DNA of 64,000 nucleotides from Staphylococcus devriesei (GCF_002902625.1 NZ_PPRG01000043.1:1-64000), one strand, 5' to 3'. Shown: positions 9,118 through 20,510, numbered from the stretch's first letter. The notes: generated from the letters alone by a model not told the origin. Numbers and translations: made by a program.

Positions 9118-9164
9118 AACAGGATATAGATGATGAGTGTGAATATTCTCATCTATATCCTGTT
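9118..9164 (-). terminator. Terminator of the auxB-like gene
   Basis: A 16-bp perfect stem (AACAGGATATAGATGA at 9118-9133 with its complement at 9149-9164) is followed on the minus strand by a T6 run. It lies 12 bases past the stop codon of the gene at 9177. Confidence 0.9.
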
Positions 9165-9176
9165 GCTTACTTACTA

Positions 9177-10346
9177 TTAATTTTTGTCATCCTCATGTTC
9201 TGTGTTTACTTCTGATTGTTCTTCATCTTTGTTTAAGATTTGTTTACGTTCTTCATAATTCATACGTCTTTGACTTACTGCACTAGGTTGATTTTTACGA
9301 CGTTCTTTCATTCGTTGATTATACGCTTTACGTTTTTCTTTCTTTTTAGCTTTAATTTCAGCTTTTTCTCTTTTACGTTGTGCTTTTTCTTCTTTTTTAT
9401 CAACTTTAGTCTCAGGTTCAACTACCTCGTCTGCAAAATTACCTGATTCATCATAGTTATCTTCGTATTGAGGTTTTCTGTTAGTTTTCTGCTTATATTT
9501 AGCTTGTCTAGACAGTATTTCATTAGAATCCTCATTTGAAGTTTGAGACTGATATTCACCTGTTACTGCTCGTTTAGGATATTGATTATATCTATCCTCC
9601 TCAGTTTCAGGTGCGCTCTCTTCCTCATTAAAATGATTGTGTTCTTCTTCGTGATTAATATCACGTGTATCGTAATCTATCTCATCATTATAATAAGGAT
9701 GTTTACGACGAGTTCGTCGTTCAGATTTTTTAGTTTTTCGAGGTGGTTCTTCGTAATCTGCTTCATATTCATTATCGTCATCATAGCCATCATGATAATA
9801 TCTATCCTCATCATAATAACGATGATCACGATCGTAATCGTCTCTCGGATAGTAAGGCTGTTGGTAGCCGTATGCTGGAACCGTCTCAACTTTACTCTTT
9901 CTGACAAGCATCATAATCGCAATAATGAAGAAGAAAATCGGAATAATTAATGTCACAAATAATAATACTAGCGGTAATGTAATAACCGATGCAACTAAAA
10001 ATAAAATTCCTGATAAGATTCTCATATTCATAGAAATAAGAGCTAAAAATGAAATTAATAGACATACTATAAAGTAAACAATAATTGCCCATACGCCATT
10101 TTGTAGCCAAATAACAAATTGTGTAGTATTCAAACTATTATTCGTTAAAATTTGTTGAATGAGTTCATTGTTATTCATTGAATTTTCAAGATTTTGAATT
10201 GAAGTATCATTACTAAATGATACAAGTGCAATAAACATTGTAATAATCGTCAATAATAATAAGAAAATCCAACTAAACCAACCCAAAAGCTTTTCAGTCA
10301 GACGGCTCACAGGCCGTTTGATTTGCGTGTACCGTTCTCCTGACAT
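9177..10346 (-). CDS. auxB: AuxB-like membrane protein with long charged cytoplasmic tail
   Basis: A 389-residue protein. The N-terminal 150 residues hold four predicted transmembrane helices in the DUF4064 arrangement; residues from about 160 onward form a soluble tail, first Tyr/Asp-rich, then alternating strongly acidic and strongly basic stretches, probably disordered. Its position between mntH/DUF4064 and potD corresponds to S. aureus AuxB (SAUSA300_1003), reported as a membrane-associated factor that affects beta-lactam resistance and lipoteichoic acid stability. The identification is by synteny and architecture recalled from memory. The ATG follows AAGGAG. The repetitive tail produces many meaningless frames on the other strand. 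Confidence 0.75.
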   Translation of the reverse strand: MSGERYTQIKRPVSRLTEKLLGWFSWIFLLLLTIITMFIALVSFSNDTSIQNLENSMNNNELIQQILTNNSLNTTQFVIWLQNGVWAIIVYFIVCLLISFLALISMNMRILSGILFLVASVITLPLVLLFVTLIIPIFFFIIAIMMLVRKSKVETVPAYGYQQPYYPRDDYDRDHRYYDEDRYYHDGYDDDNEYEADYEEPPRKTKKSERRTRRKHPYYNDEIDYDTRDINHEEEHNHFNEEESAPETEEDRYNQYPKRAVTGEYQSQTSNEDSNEILSRQAKYKQKTNRKPQYEDNYDESGNFADEVVEPETKVDKKEEKAQRKREKAEIKAKKKEKRKAYNQRMKERRKNQPSAVSQRRMNYEERKQILNKDEEQSEVNTEHEDDKN

Positions 10347-10417
10347 TTATTACAACTCCTTAATTAACTGTCAAATTATTATATCTAATCCATTATAAAA
10401 TAACTACCATTTATAGT

Positions 10418-11491
10418 CTATTTTAAAGACATCTTAAAGTTTAAGAAACTTTCGTTATATTCTCCTAATGTTTTCTGTCCTAAATCCTTATAAACTTCTA
10501 GACGATTTTGTTCTTTCTTAGTTGGATAGAAACGATGATCATCTTTAACTTCCTTAGGCAATAACTGACGTGCGGCCTTATTCGGTGTAGCGTAGCCTAC
10601 CCATTCAGTATTTTGTTTATTATTTTTAGCATCTAATAAGAAGTTCATAAATTCGTATGCACCTTCTTTGTTTTGCGCAGTCTTAGGAATAACCATGTTA
10701 TCGAACCATAAATTAGAACCTTCTTTAGGGATAACATAATTATACTTATCACTACCTTGTACTAATGGTGCCGCAACGCCACTCCATACGACCGCAATAT
10801 TGCCTTCATTCTGTTCAAGCATCATCGTTACTTCGTCACCCACGACTCCCCTAACTTGGGGCGTAAGGTGATGTAAATCTTTTTCCGCTTCTTTTATATG
10901 AGCAGAATGCTTATCATTTAAACTATACCCTAATTTATTTAGCGCTAGTCCTATGACTTCACGTGCTCCATCTACAAGTAGGACATCATTTTTAAATTTA
11001 GATTGATATAAGTCGCTCCAACTATCAAACTTTTCATTCGGATAGGCTTTTTGGTTATACAATATACCAACTGTTCCAAAAAAGTAAGGTAAAGAATAGT
11101 TGTTATGAGGGTCATATGCCATATTCATATAATCTTTATCTAAATTTTTTATATTTGGAATTTTACTATGGTCTAATGGTTCTAATAAATCTTCTCTTTT
11201 TAATTTTTGTACCGTATATTCACTTGGAAAAGCGACATCATAATGGGTGCCACCATTCTTGATTTTAGCTTCCATCGCTTCGTTTGAATCAAATGTTTCG
11301 TATACAACTTGGATGCCAGTTTCTTGTTCAAATTGTTTAATTAAATCTGGATCGATATATTCTCCCCAATTATATACATAAATCTTTTCTCCAGTTTGAG
11401 TATTGTCTTGAGATTTAAACCATTGACTAATACCTAAACATAATACGCCTACAACAATGGCGCCAATAATTAATTGTAAAAATTGCTTCAT
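10418..11491 (-). CDS. potD: Spermidine/putrescine ABC transporter substrate-binding protein PotD
   Basis: The extracellular receptor of the polyamine importer, 357 residues. After an N-terminal hydrophobic helix (residues 4-22) comes the typical PotD opening VYNWGEYIDPDLIKQFEQETG. The helix has a cysteine, but it is preceded by Leu (VLC), not by the small residue a lipobox needs, so membrane anchoring by an uncleaved helix is more likely than lipidation. It overlaps potC by four bases (ATGA), indicating coupled translation. Substrate type (polyamine) follows from the family and operon. Confidence 0.92.
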   Translation of the reverse strand: MKQFLQLIIGAIVVGVLCLGISQWFKSQDNTQTGEKIYVYNWGEYIDPDLIKQFEQETGIQVVYETFDSNEAMEAKIKNGGTHYDVAFPSEYTVQKLKREDLLEPLDHSKIPNIKNLDKDYMNMAYDPHNNYSLPYFFGTVGILYNQKAYPNEKFDSWSDLYQSKFKNDVLLVDGAREVIGLALNKLGYSLNDKHSAHIKEAEKDLHHLTPQVRGVVGDEVTMMLEQNEGNIAVVWSGVAAPLVQGSDKYNYVIPKEGSNLWFDNMVIPKTAQNKEGAYEFMNFLLDAKNNKQNTEWVGYATPNKAARQLLPKEVKDDHRFYPTKKEQNRLEVYKDLGQKTLGEYNESFLNFKMSLK

Positions 11492-12300
11492 TGTTGCACA
11501 CCTCTCTTAGAAATCTGGCGACGTTTAACCATGCGTAGTATGGCATAATATCCAATAATTCCTATTACAATGACACCAAATAAAATCGTCGAAATAGCAT
11601 TGATTTCCATACTTATTCCTTTACGTGCCATAGCGTAAACTTCAACTGATAACACACTAAAACCATTACCAGTCACAAAGAAACTAACTGTAAAATCATC
11701 TAACGAATATGTTAATGCCATAAAGAATCCGCCAATAATAGCTGGCATTAGATTAGGAATGAGTACATGTCCTAATAATTGAGATTCTGTTGCTCCCAAA
11801 TCACGTGCAGCATTTAAAATATTATGATTCATCTCATATAACTGTGGTAGTACTACAATAACTACAATAGGAATACAGAAAGCAATATGGGAAGCTAAAA
11901 CTGTCCCGAATCCTAGCCCCATGCCTGTAATATGTCCTAAGGCAGTAAACATAATCAAGAATGATGCCCCAATAACGACATCTGAAGACACAATAAGTAC
12001 ATTATTTAGTGTTAACAAGGTTAATTTAAATTTTTTATTTCTTAAATAATAAATAGATATAGCACCAAATGTGCCAATAATTGTTGAAATGGCTGCTGCT
12101 AATAACGCTAACGCGATAGTATTAAAAATGACAGACATCAAACGATCATTTTGAAATAAACTTTGATAATGTTCTAAAGTGAAATGTTCAAAATGAATCA
12201 TATTTCCCGCTGAATTAAATGAATAAAACATGAGGAAGAATATTGGAACATATAGAATCATTAACAGTATTCCAATATAGAGCTTTCCATACCACTTCAC
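11488..12300 (-). CDS. potC: Spermidine/putrescine ABC transporter permease PotC
   Basis: One of two permease subunits of the polyamine importer: 270 residues with about six transmembrane helices and the EAA-type loop (AARDLGATESQLLGHVLIPN near residues 160-180) that docks onto the ATPase. It starts five bases after potB ends and overlaps potD by four bases, within the potRABCD operon. Confidence 0.93.
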   Translation of the reverse strand: MKWYGKLYIGILLMILYVPIFFLMFYSFNSAGNMIHFEHFTLEHYQSLFQNDRLMSVIFNTIALALLAAAISTIIGTFGAISIYYLRNKKFKLTLLTLNNVLIVSSDVVIGASFLIMFTALGHITGMGLGFGTVLASHIAFCIPIVVIVVLPQLYEMNHNILNAARDLGATESQLLGHVLIPNLMPAIIGGFFMALTYSLDDFTVSFFVTGNGFSVLSVEVYAMARKGISMEINAISTILFGVIVIGIIGYYAILRMVKRRQISKRGVQQ

Positions 12301-12305
12301 TTAAT

Positions 12306-13109
12306 TCACCTTCTTTCGTCTGTTGATTTAGATTTAGTAATAATTAAAATAAATGCCATAAATACAATTAAGAAAATGGCAATTGTTGAACCCATTCCAT
12401 AGTTTTGGATAACTAAAAATTGTTCTTCAATTGATGTACCAATATTAATAATTTTATTTCCGGCAATTAATCGAGTAATCATAAAGAGTGAGAGTGCTGG
12501 AATGAAAGTTACCTGAATCCCTGTCATTACGCCTTCTTTCGTCAAAGGTATAATGACTTTTATAAAAGTAGTAAGCGGACTAGCTCCTAAATCACTTGAC
12601 GCTTGCAGTAAATTATTAGGAATCGCCTTCATGCTGTTAAATATTGGAAGAATCATAAATGGAATATAAATATAACTTGCTACCACTAAAAATGCCCCAG
12701 AAGTAAATAACATATTGGCAGAAGGCAGATGTAAGAAATTAAGAACCTTATTAATCATACCTTCATGACTTAAAATACCTATAAATGCATATGTTTTTAA
12801 TAGCAAATTAATCCACGTTGGAATAATAAGAATAAGTAACCACATATTTTGATTTTTCGACGAACGAATAAAATATGCAGCTGGATAACTAATTGCCAAT
12901 GTTAATATTGTAATTAACGCAGCATAAAAAATAGAATCCCACATCATCTTTAAATACTTAAGTGATAAGACTTGTTCATAATTAGTGAAACTAAAATGGC
13001 CATTTAAATCAGTAAAGGAGAAATAGATAAGTAAAATAACTGGGATAATAATAAACAAAACCATCCATAAAATATATGGGAGTAATAAAATTTTATTTAT
13101 ATTACGCAT
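12306..13109 (-). CDS. potB: Spermidine/putrescine ABC transporter permease PotB
   Basis: The other permease, 267 residues, about six transmembrane helices, with an EAA loop ([20 protein letters not shown] near residues 170-190). Its ATG lies inside the end of potA; the eight bases ATGCGTAA are shared, so translation is coupled to the ATPase. It is expected to pair with PotC in the membrane. Confidence 0.93.
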   Translation of the reverse strand: MRNINKILLLPYILWMVLFIIIPVILLIYFSFTDLNGHFSFTNYEQVLSLKYLKMMWDSIFYAALITILTLAISYPAAYFIRSSKNQNMWLLILIIPTWINLLLKTYAFIGILSHEGMINKVLNFLHLPSANMLFTSGAFLVVASYIYIPFMILPIFNSMKAIPNNLLQASSDLGASPLTTFIKVIIPLTKEGVMTGIQVTFIPALSLFMITRLIAGNKIINIGTSIEEQFLVIQNYGMGSTIAIFLIVFMAFILIITKSKSTDERR

Positions 13110-14196
13110 TTTCTAATTCCTCATAACTTTCAATACGTTTATCGAACTCTTCTTCCGTTTCTCCAGGAACCATAATATGTATGGCTTCTGGATCAAAAAA
13201 TAATCCAACTTCACTACCTACTTCGGCTTTTTTAGTACTTTGAATGACCCACTCATAACCTTTTCTATCTATACAACAGATTTCATAATGTACGCCTCTA
13301 AATAACATTGAATCAACAGTAGCTTTGAATAGTCCTTTTTTAGCTTCAACTAATGAAATATCTTCTGGTCTAATAACAACCTCGACACTTTTACCTGAAG
13401 GAATGCCAGCATCTACACATTCAAAATTTTGTCCATAAATATTTACTATAAAATCTTCAACCATTTTACCTTCAACAATATTTGATTCTCCTATAAAGTC
13501 TGCTACAAAACGGTTAACTGGTTCGTCATAAATATCTGTTGGTGTACCAAATTGTTGAATTTTACCGTCTTTCATTACAAAGATATAGTCGCTCAAGGCT
13601 AAAGCTTCTTCTTGATCGTGGGTAACAAATATAAACGTAATACCCAATCTTTTTTGTAATTCACGTAATTCATACTGCATTTCGGTACGGAGTTTCAAAT
13701 CTAATGCTGATAATGATTCATCTAGAAGAAGAATTTCAGGTTCGTTGACGATAGCTCGAGCGATAGCCACACGTTGTTTTTGACCTCCACTCATTTCACT
13801 AATATGTCGTTGTTCATATCCTGAAAGCTTTACTAATCTTAACGCCTCTTTTACCTTTCGCTCTACTTCAGCTTTAGATTGCTTTTTCAATTTCAAACCA
13901 AAAGCAATATTATCATACACATTTAAATGAGGGAAAAGCGCATAATCTTGAAAGACCGTGTTTACTTTGCGTTTGTTGGGTGGTAAATCACCAATTGCTT
14001 TATTCAAGTAAATGATTTCCCCATCATCGGGTTGTTCAAATCCAGCAATTAACTTTAAAATAGTTGTTTTACCGCAACCTGAAGGTCCAAGTAATGTATA
14101 AAAGTGGCCTGATTCTATTTCTAAGTCCATATGATCTAAAATAGTTACATCATCATAACCTTTAGTCACACTTTTAAATGATAACAATGGTTCCAT
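13102..14196 (-). CDS. potA: Spermidine/putrescine ABC transporter ATPase PotA
   Basis: ATP-binding subunit of the polyamine importer, 364 residues from the ATG at 14196, which has AAAGGAG eight bases upstream; a longer frame beginning 39 bases earlier runs back across the end of the regulator gene and lacks such a site. Walker [10 protein letters not shown] (37-45), signature MSGGQKQR (about 138), Walker [13 protein letters not shown] and the switch His in FVTHDQEEA are all present, followed by a TOBE-type regulatory domain. It lies 13 bases downstream of the regulator gene. Confidence 0.95.
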   Translation of the reverse strand: MEPLLSFKSVTKGYDDVTILDHMDLEIESGHFYTLLGPSGCGKTTILKLIAGFEQPDDGEIIYLNKAIGDLPPNKRKVNTVFQDYALFPHLNVYDNIAFGLKLKKQSKAEVERKVKEALRLVKLSGYEQRHISEMSGGQKQRVAIARAIVNEPEILLLDESLSALDLKLRTEMQYELRELQKRLGITFIFVTHDQEEALALSDYIFVMKDGKIQQFGTPTDIYDEPVNRFVADFIGESNIVEGKMVEDFIVNIYGQNFECVDAGIPSGKSVEVVIRPEDISLVEAKKGLFKATVDSMLFRGVHYEICCIDRKGYEWVIQSTKKAEVGSEVGLFFDPEAIHIMVPGETEEEFDKRIESYEELENA

Positions 14197-14209
14197 TACA
14201 TTTACTCCT

Positions 14210-14749
14210 TTATAAATAAGATGCTGTAGCAACAATTAATATTTTGACTTCATTAGATGTTTCATTATGTAATTGATGAATTTCATTAGCTCTAAAGTAT
14301 AAAACATCTTCTTCTTTTGCTTGATACTGATCTTTACCAAGTGTTAACGTTACACAACCTTCTAAACAATATATGAAAGTATCTGATTCCGAGGGTTCAA
14401 AATGTTTGTATGATGCCCCTGGTTTTAATGAAAGAATAAGTGGTTCCATTTCAAATTCATTTGAATTAATCACTAACCAATTTAATATGTATCCTCTGTC
14501 ATACTCATCATATATAGTTCTATCTTCCTTTGTATATAACACTTTCTCTTTAGATTTCTCCTTGAAAAAGTCACTTGGTGAAGTTCCTAGCACTTTTAAA
14601 ATATTTAAAAATGTTTCCATACTAGGTGAGGCATGTTGGCTTTCAATTTGCGAAATATACCCTTTTGATAAATCTGTGCGTTCGGCTAACTCTTCTTGCG
14701 TTAAATTCTTCTGACGTCTTAAGTTACGTAATTTATTACCTATTTGCAT
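14210..14749 (-). CDS. Xre-type regulator with cupin domain, first gene of the pot operon
   Basis: A 179-residue transcription factor: an Xre/Cro helix-turn-helix at residues 1-65 ([21 protein letters not shown]) and a C-terminal cupin (about residues 105-175) ending in a barrel strand with HQLHN. HTH-cupin proteins of this layout often sense a small ligand of the pathway they control; PuuR, which controls putrescine use, is an example. Being first gene of the polyamine transporter operon and having an inverted-repeat operator in its own leader, it is likely an autoregulating sensor of polyamines. Ligand and sign of control are inference. Confidence 0.85.
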   Translation of the reverse strand: MQIGNKLRNLRRQKNLTQEELAERTDLSKGYISQIESQHASPSMETFLNILKVLGTSPSDFFKEKSKEKVLYTKEDRTIYDEYDRGYILNWLVINSNEFEMEPLILSLKPGASYKHFEPSESDTFIYCLEGCVTLTLGKDQYQAKEEDVLYFRANEIHQLHNETSNEVKILIVATASYL

Positions 14750-14766
14750 AATTAACCACCTAAAAA

Positions 14767-14833
14767 AGCTGTATATTGTTTAGTAATATTAAACATTTTG
14801 TTTAATGCTTAATAAAAATAACAAAATACAGCT
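14767..14833 (-). promoter_or_regulatory. Operator-like repeats and hairpin upstream of the pot regulator
   Basis: TGTTTA (14777-14782), TAAACA (14790-14795) and TGTTTA (14799-14804) form two overlapping inverted repeats, a plausible dimer-plus-dimer operator for the regulator. They are enclosed by 8-bp arms AGCTGTAT (14767-14774) and ATACAGCT (14826-14833). On the minus strand the outer hairpin is followed at once by TTTTTT and then the AGGTGG ribosome binding site of the regulator gene, so it could also act as a terminator or attenuator. Confidence 0.55.
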
Positions 14834-14897
14834 ATAACTTCAATAGGTATTAACAAATTATTTAAAATAAATATATTTTTAGTGTTTGAAATCTTAC

Positions 14898-15170
14898 TTA
14901 ATTCATACTAAAAGTTTCTCTTTCAGGATTTTTCTTAACTTCCTGAACAACTTTATAGCTATTGTAACCACTTGTATTTTCGAATTCTTTAAACAATTGT
15001 TTTTCTTCCGCTTTTCCTGGGACAATCTCTTTAAATCGTTTGTATTTAGTCATGACTTGAGAACCCTTTACAGACTTTTCATAATAATTTTCGATTGTAT
15101 TAAAAAAAGCTATCACATCGACCATTTCTTCATTTGTCCAATCTAAATCAAGTGGATATTGATATTCCAT
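14898..15170 (-). CDS. UPF0223 (YktA-like) family protein
   Basis: A 90-residue soluble protein beginning [20 protein letters not shown], which matches UPF0223 over its full length. It is mostly helical and rich in Lys and Glu. No catalytic motif is visible and the function is unknown. It lies between the pdh terminator and the pot regulator on the same strand; the hairpin at 14767-14833 probably separates it from potRABCD. Confidence 0.88.
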   Translation of the reverse strand: MEYQYPLDLDWTNEEMVDVIAFFNTIENYYEKSVKGSQVMTKYKRFKEIVPGKAEEKQLFKEFENTSGYNSYKVVQEVKKNPERETFSMN

Positions 15171-15240
15171 TTTTTGACCTCCATTAAGTTGAAATTTATC
15201 TCTCTTATAATTGCCCTATTTCACAAAATAAAACTAAAAA

Positions 15241-15283
15241 AAGAGTGGAACTAAGTTCAAAATGAACGTATAGTCCCACCCTT
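15241..15283 (-). terminator. Terminator of the pdh operon
   Basis: GTGGAACTA (15245-15253) pairs with TAGTCCCAC (15271-15279) with one mismatch, extended by AAG/CTT outside and GTTCA/TGAAC inside. On the minus strand a T7 run and further T-rich sequence follow. A second hairpin with 7-bp arms (GTACTTA and TAAGTAC) lies just before it at about 15300-15330, nearer to the pdhD stop. Confidence 0.85.
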
Positions 15284-15363
15284 GATGGATATTTAGTTGT
15301 ACTTATAGCTTAATAACTTTAAGTACAGCTAACAATATAATTAGTAGTCTAAATGACTATTTA

Positions 15364-16770
15364 TTACATAGTGTGAATTGGTAAGCCGATTGCTTTTTCA
15401 GCAGCTTCCATAGACATTTCACCTAAAGTTGGGTGAGCATGTACAGTTAATGCGATATCTTCAGCATTCATACCTGATTCAATAGCTAAACCTAATTCAG
15501 AAATAATATCAGATGCACCATTACCAGCTACTTGAGCACCGATAAGTGTGTTGTCTTCTTTTAATGTGATAAGTTTAACGAAACCAGTAGTATCGTCTAA
15601 TGATAACGCACGACCATTAGCTGCATAAGGGAATTTAGAAGCTTTATATTCTAAACCTTCTTCTTTCGCTTGTGCTTCAGTGTAACCAACTTGAGCTAAT
15701 TCTGGTTCAGTGAAACATACAGCAGGCATACCAATATAATCAACTTCAGAAGCTTGTCCTGCAATTGCTTCAGCAGCAACTTTAGCTTCATAGCTTGCTT
15801 TGTGAGCAAGTGGTAAGCCAGGAACGATATCACCAATTGCATAGATGTTGTTAACAGAAGTACGGCTTTGTTTGTCTACTTCTAATAATCCACGATCAGC
15901 GAATTTAAGGCCTAATTCTTCTAAACCTAATTCGTCTGTATTTGGACGACGACCAACAGTTACTAATACGTAATCAGCATCGATAGTTTGTTCTTCACCT
16001 TTTGCTTCGTAAGTAACTTTAACACCATTTTCAGTTTCTTCAGCATTTTTAGCCATAGCTTCAGTAATAATGTTAACGCCTTTATCTTTCATGCCTTTTT
16101 TAACTGGTTGAACCATTTGTTTTTCGAAACCGCCAAGAATTTCTTTAGCGCCTTCTAAAATTGTAACTTCTGAACCGAAGTTAGCAAAAGCAGTACCAAG
16201 TTCAGAACCAATATAACCGCCACCTACAACGACTAATTTACCTGGAACTTCTTGTAAGTTTAACGCGCCAGTTGAATCGATAACACGTTTACCAAATTCG
16301 AAGTTAGGAATTTCAATTGGTCTAGAACCAGTTGCGATAATAGCGTTTTTGAAGTTATAAGTTTGAGCACTTTTTTCGTCCATAACGCGTAAGCTGTTAT
16401 TATCTACGAAGTATGCTTCACCTTTAACGATTTCAACTTTATTACCTTTTAATAAGCCTTCAACACCACCAGTTAATTTGTTAACAACTGATTGTTTGAA
16501 TTCTTGAACTTTGTCAAATTTAAGAGATACGCTTTCAGCGATAACACCTAAATTTTCAGAGTGTTGAGCTTCTACGAAACGATGTGAAGCGTGTAATAAT
16601 GCTTTTGATGGAATACAACCAACGTTTAAGCATACACCACCTAAGTTACCTTTCTCTACGATTGTAACTTTTTGTCCTAATTGTGCTGCACGAATTGCTG
16701 CAACGTATCCGCCAGGACCTGCTCCGATAACAATAGTATCTGTTTCAATTGGGAAATCTCCAACTACCAT
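15364..16770 (-). CDS. pdhD: Dihydrolipoamide dehydrogenase, E3 of pyruvate dehydrogenase
   Basis: E3 reoxidises the dihydrolipoyl groups of E2 and passes electrons to NAD. The 468-residue flavoprotein has the FAD motif GAGPGG (16-21), the redox-active disulfide [13 protein letters not shown] (Cys47 and Cys52), an NAD motif VGGGYIGSE near residue 182 and the C-terminal His-Glu pair in HAHPTLGE. Its ATG is three bases beyond the pdhC stop and its ribosome binding site GGAGGGG lies inside pdhC, so it is coupled. The same E3 may also serve other 2-oxoacid complexes. Confidence 0.97.
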   Translation of the reverse strand: MVVGDFPIETDTIVIGAGPGGYVAAIRAAQLGQKVTIVEKGNLGGVCLNVGCIPSKALLHASHRFVEAQHSENLGVIAESVSLKFDKVQEFKQSVVNKLTGGVEGLLKGNKVEIVKGEAYFVDNNSLRVMDEKSAQTYNFKNAIIATGSRPIEIPNFEFGKRVIDSTGALNLQEVPGKLVVVGGGYIGSELGTAFANFGSEVTILEGAKEILGGFEKQMVQPVKKGMKDKGVNIITEAMAKNAEETENGVKVTYEAKGEEQTIDADYVLVTVGRRPNTDELGLEELGLKFADRGLLEVDKQSRTSVNNIYAIGDIVPGLPLAHKASYEAKVAAEAIAGQASEVDYIGMPAVCFTEPELAQVGYTEAQAKEEGLEYKASKFPYAANGRALSLDDTTGFVKLITLKEDNTLIGAQVAGNGASDIISELGLAIESGMNAEDIALTVHAHPTLGEMSMEAAEKAIGLPIHTM

Positions 16771-16773
16771 GTT

Positions 16774-18072
16774 TTACCCCTCCATTAATAATAATTCTGG
16801 ATTATTTAATAAGCGTTTAATGTGATTCATAGCGTTTTGACCAGTAGCTCCATCGATTTGTCTGTGGTCAAAGCTTAATGATAATGCTAATACTGGAGCT
16901 GCTACAATTTCACCGTCTTTAACGATAGGTTTTTGAGCAATACGGCCAATACCTAAGATAGCTACTTCTGGGTGGTTGATAACTGGAGTGAACCATTGTC
17001 CACCAGCTGAACCGATATTACTGATTGTGCATGTAGCACCTTTCATTTCATCAGATGTTAATTTACCGTCACGAGCTTTAACAGCTAATTCGTTAATTTC
17101 ATCTGAAATTTGGAAGATAGATTTACGATCTGCATTTTTAACTACAGGTACTAATAAACCTCTATCAGTATCAGCAGCGATACCAATGTTCCAATAGTGT
17201 TTGTGTACGATTTCGCCAGCTTCTTCATTAAATGAAGTATTAAGTGCTGGGTATTTTTTAAGTGCAGAAACAAGTGCTTTAACAACATATGGTAAGAATG
17301 TTAATTTAGTACCTTGTTCAGCTGCAACTTCTTTGAATTTCTTACGGTGATCCCATAATTGTTGAACATCAATTTCATCCATTAATGTTACGTGTGGAGC
17401 AGTGTGTTTAGAGTTAACCATTGCTTTCGCAATTGCTCTACGCATTGCTGGGATTTTTTCAGTTGTTTCAGGGTAGTCGCCTTCTGGAACTGATTGAGTT
17501 TGTGGTGCTGCTTCTTCAGTTGTTGAAGTTGACGCACTTTCTTCTGAAGTTGATGCTACTTGAGCACCGCCACCATTGATATGGTTGTCAATATCTTCTT
17601 TAGTAATACGTCCATTTTTACCTGAACCAGCAACTGCTTTAATGTTGATGCCTTTTTCACGAGCATATTTACGAACAGATGGCATAGCTTTAATTTGTCT
17701 ATTTTCATCTACTTCTTCGTCTTGAGAAGTTGATGCTGCAGGAGTTTCTTCAGCTTTAGCTTCTTCTTGAGCTGGTTCTTCTTTAGAAGAAGAATCATCA
17801 CCGTGACTACCTTTAAATTCCATTTCTTCTGCATCAGGTGCATCGATTTTAACGATTACGTCACCTACAACTGCTACAGTACCTTCGTCAACTACAACTT
17901 CTTCTACTGTACCACTAACAGGAGATGGGATTTCTACTACAGATTTATCATTTTGAACCTCTGCTAATACATCGTCTTCTTCAATTGTATCTCCGGCTTT
18001 AACAAACCACTTTACAATTTCACCTTCGTGGATACCTTCACCAATGTCGGGTAATCTAAATTCAAATGCCAC
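16774..18072 (-). CDS. pdhC: Dihydrolipoamide acetyltransferase, E2 of pyruvate dehydrogenase
   Basis: E2 forms the core of the complex and transfers acetyl groups to CoA. The 432-residue protein has one lipoyl domain (lipoyl Lys43 in QNDKSVV), an acidic Ala/Glu/Ser linker, a peripheral-subunit-binding domain (about 128-165), a Ser/Thr-rich linker, and the catalytic domain ending with HRQIDG near residue 403. The start codon is GTG, eight bases after AGGAGG. It is separated from pdhB by an unusual 231-base spacer containing hairpins, so its translation is not coupled to pdhB and it may have separate control. Confidence 0.97.
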   Translation of the reverse strand: MAFEFRLPDIGEGIHEGEIVKWFVKAGDTIEEDDVLAEVQNDKSVVEIPSPVSGTVEEVVVDEGTVAVVGDVIVKIDAPDAEEMEFKGSHGDDSSSKEEPAQEEAKAEETPAASTSQDEEVDENRQIKAMPSVRKYAREKGINIKAVAGSGKNGRITKEDIDNHINGGGAQVASTSEESASTSTTEEAAPQTQSVPEGDYPETTEKIPAMRRAIAKAMVNSKHTAPHVTLMDEIDVQQLWDHRKKFKEVAAEQGTKLTFLPYVVKALVSALKKYPALNTSFNEEAGEIVHKHYWNIGIAADTDRGLLVPVVKNADRKSIFQISDEINELAVKARDGKLTSDEMKGATCTISNIGSAGGQWFTPVINHPEVAILGIGRIAQKPIVKDGEIVAAPVLALSLSFDHRQIDGATGQNAMNHIKRLLNNPELLLMEG

Positions 18073-18126
18073 GTTCTTGTCCTCCTAAGATTTTCATATT
18101 AATCTATTTAAAATAAAAATTTATAA

Positions 18127-18187
18127 CATAGAGCAAGGACAAAATAATGTGCAATGTCGATAAAACATTCAATTATTAAGTCCTATG
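18127..18187 (-). other. Long nested hairpin in the pdhB-pdhC spacer
   Basis: On the transcribed (minus) strand, helices nest in order: CATAG with CTATG, GGAC with GTCC, AATAAT with ATTATT and AATGT with ACATT, around a 7-base loop. T-rich sequence begins a few bases beyond the last arm. It could be an internal terminator or attenuator or an RNA-processing element that sets the E1 to E2 ratio. No gene lies in the 231-base spacer. Confidence 0.5.
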
Positions 18188-18192
18188 CCCTT

Positions 18193-18234
18193 TGTTTACA
18201 CTTACTTATTCACACGTAGAGTAAAAAGTAAACA
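18193..18234 (-). other. Second hairpin in the pdhB-pdhC spacer
   Basis: Perfect 7-bp arms TGTTTAC (18193-18199) and GTAAACA (18228-18234), with further inner pairing (TTACT/AGTAA). A third short hairpin, TCAGCTT with AAGCTGA (18266-18284), lies just after the pdhB stop. None has a T run, so they are better seen as RNA structure or protein-binding sites than as terminators. Confidence 0.4.
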
Positions 18235-18303
18235 TCTAGTATGATATCTTTTAACCCTACATATGTCAGCTTTTATCAAGCTGAGTTCTTTCTATTTCTA
18301 CTA

Positions 18304-19281
18304 TTAGAATTCTAAAGTAGCTTTAGCTTGTTCAATGATGTCATTTTTATTTGGTAACCAAACGTTTTCAGCTTGAGTGAATGGATACACAGTATCAGAA
18401 GCAGCTACACGTGCAATTGGAGCTTCTAATGAAAGAATAGCACGTTCAGCTAATTCAGAAGCTACGTTAGCGCCAACGCCAGCTTGACGTTGTGCTTCTT
18501 GAACTACTACAGCACGGCCAGTTTTTTCAACTGAAGCTACTAAAGTATCGATATCGATTGGTTGAACAGTACGTAAGTCGATAACTTCTACTGAATAACC
18601 TTCTTTTTCTAATTCTTCTGCAGCTTTTTCAGATTCTTGAACCATTGCACCATAAGCGATTAAAGTAATGTCATTACCTTCTTTAGTCACTTTAGCTTTA
18701 CCAATTTCAATTGTGTATTCTTCTTCCGGAACTTCTTCACGGAATGAACGATATAATTTCATATGTTCTAAGAATACAACTGGATCATTTGATCTAATTG
18801 AAGAAAGTAATAAACCTTTAGCATCATAAGGGCCAGAAGGGATAACTACTTTGATACCTGGTGATTGAGCTAAGATACCTTCTAAGTTATCTGCGTGTAA
18901 TTCAGGAGTATGAACCCCACCACCAAATGGTGTACGAATAGTTACAGGTGCTACTTTAGAACCACCTGAACGGAAACGTGTACGAGCGATTTGACCAGCA
19001 ACTTCGTCAAATACTTCGAATACGAAACCAAGGAATTGGATTTCCATTACTGGACGGAATCCTTCAACTGTTAAACCAAGAGCTAAACCGCCGATTCCTG
19101 ATTCAGCTAATGGAGTATCGAATACACGGTCTTCACCGAATTCTTTTTGTAAACCTTCAGTAACACGGAATACACCGCCGTTAACACCAACGTCTTCACC
19201 GAAAACTAATACGTTTTCGTCATTTTGCAATTCAGTTTTAAGCGCATTGTTAATCGCTTGAACCATTGTCATTTGTGCCAT
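18304..19281 (-). CDS. pdhB: Pyruvate dehydrogenase E1 beta subunit
   Basis: E1 beta pairs with PdhA to decarboxylate pyruvate on thiamine diphosphate. The 325-residue protein has the usual length and landmarks such as [19 protein letters not shown] near residue 26, with the Glu-rich active-site region, and [15 protein letters not shown] near residue 118. It starts three bases after pdhA, with AAGGAG inside pdhA. It is the second gene of pdhABCD. Confidence 0.97.
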   Translation of the reverse strand: MAQMTMVQAINNALKTELQNDENVLVFGEDVGVNGGVFRVTEGLQKEFGEDRVFDTPLAESGIGGLALGLTVEGFRPVMEIQFLGFVFEVFDEVAGQIARTRFRSGGSKVAPVTIRTPFGGGVHTPELHADNLEGILAQSPGIKVVIPSGPYDAKGLLLSSIRSNDPVVFLEHMKLYRSFREEVPEEEYTIEIGKAKVTKEGNDITLIAYGAMVQESEKAAEELEKEGYSVEVIDLRTVQPIDIDTLVASVEKTGRAVVVQEAQRQAGVGANVASELAERAILSLEAPIARVAASDTVYPFTQAENVWLPNKNDIIEQAKATLEF

Positions 19282-19284
19282 GGC

Positions 19285-20397
<1,113 letters not shown>

Positions 20398-20448
20398 TCA
20401 ATTCACCATACCTTTCCCATATAATAGAAATTCATTTTATCCTCCCAT

Positions 20449-20478
20449 AGTGTACCACAATTTTTTTGTACTGTTAAA
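20449..20478 (-). promoter_or_regulatory. Candidate pdhA promoter
   Basis: On the minus strand TTTAAC (20473-20478) and TACACT (20449-20454) are spaced by 18 bases, and TGG before the -10 gives an extended -10 form. It lies about 50 bases upstream of the pdhA start. Assigned by eye only. Confidence 0.4.
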
Positions 20479-20510
20479 CATTTTGATAAAGTTCTGTATT
20501 ACTAAAAAAA

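Noticed and set aside
9543-9950. 135-codon plus-strand frame opposite the auxB-like gene, and minus-strand frames near 9677-10110
   Set aside because: They are antisense or shifted readings of the repetitive charged tail; the minus-strand 389-residue frame has a good start, terminator and topology.
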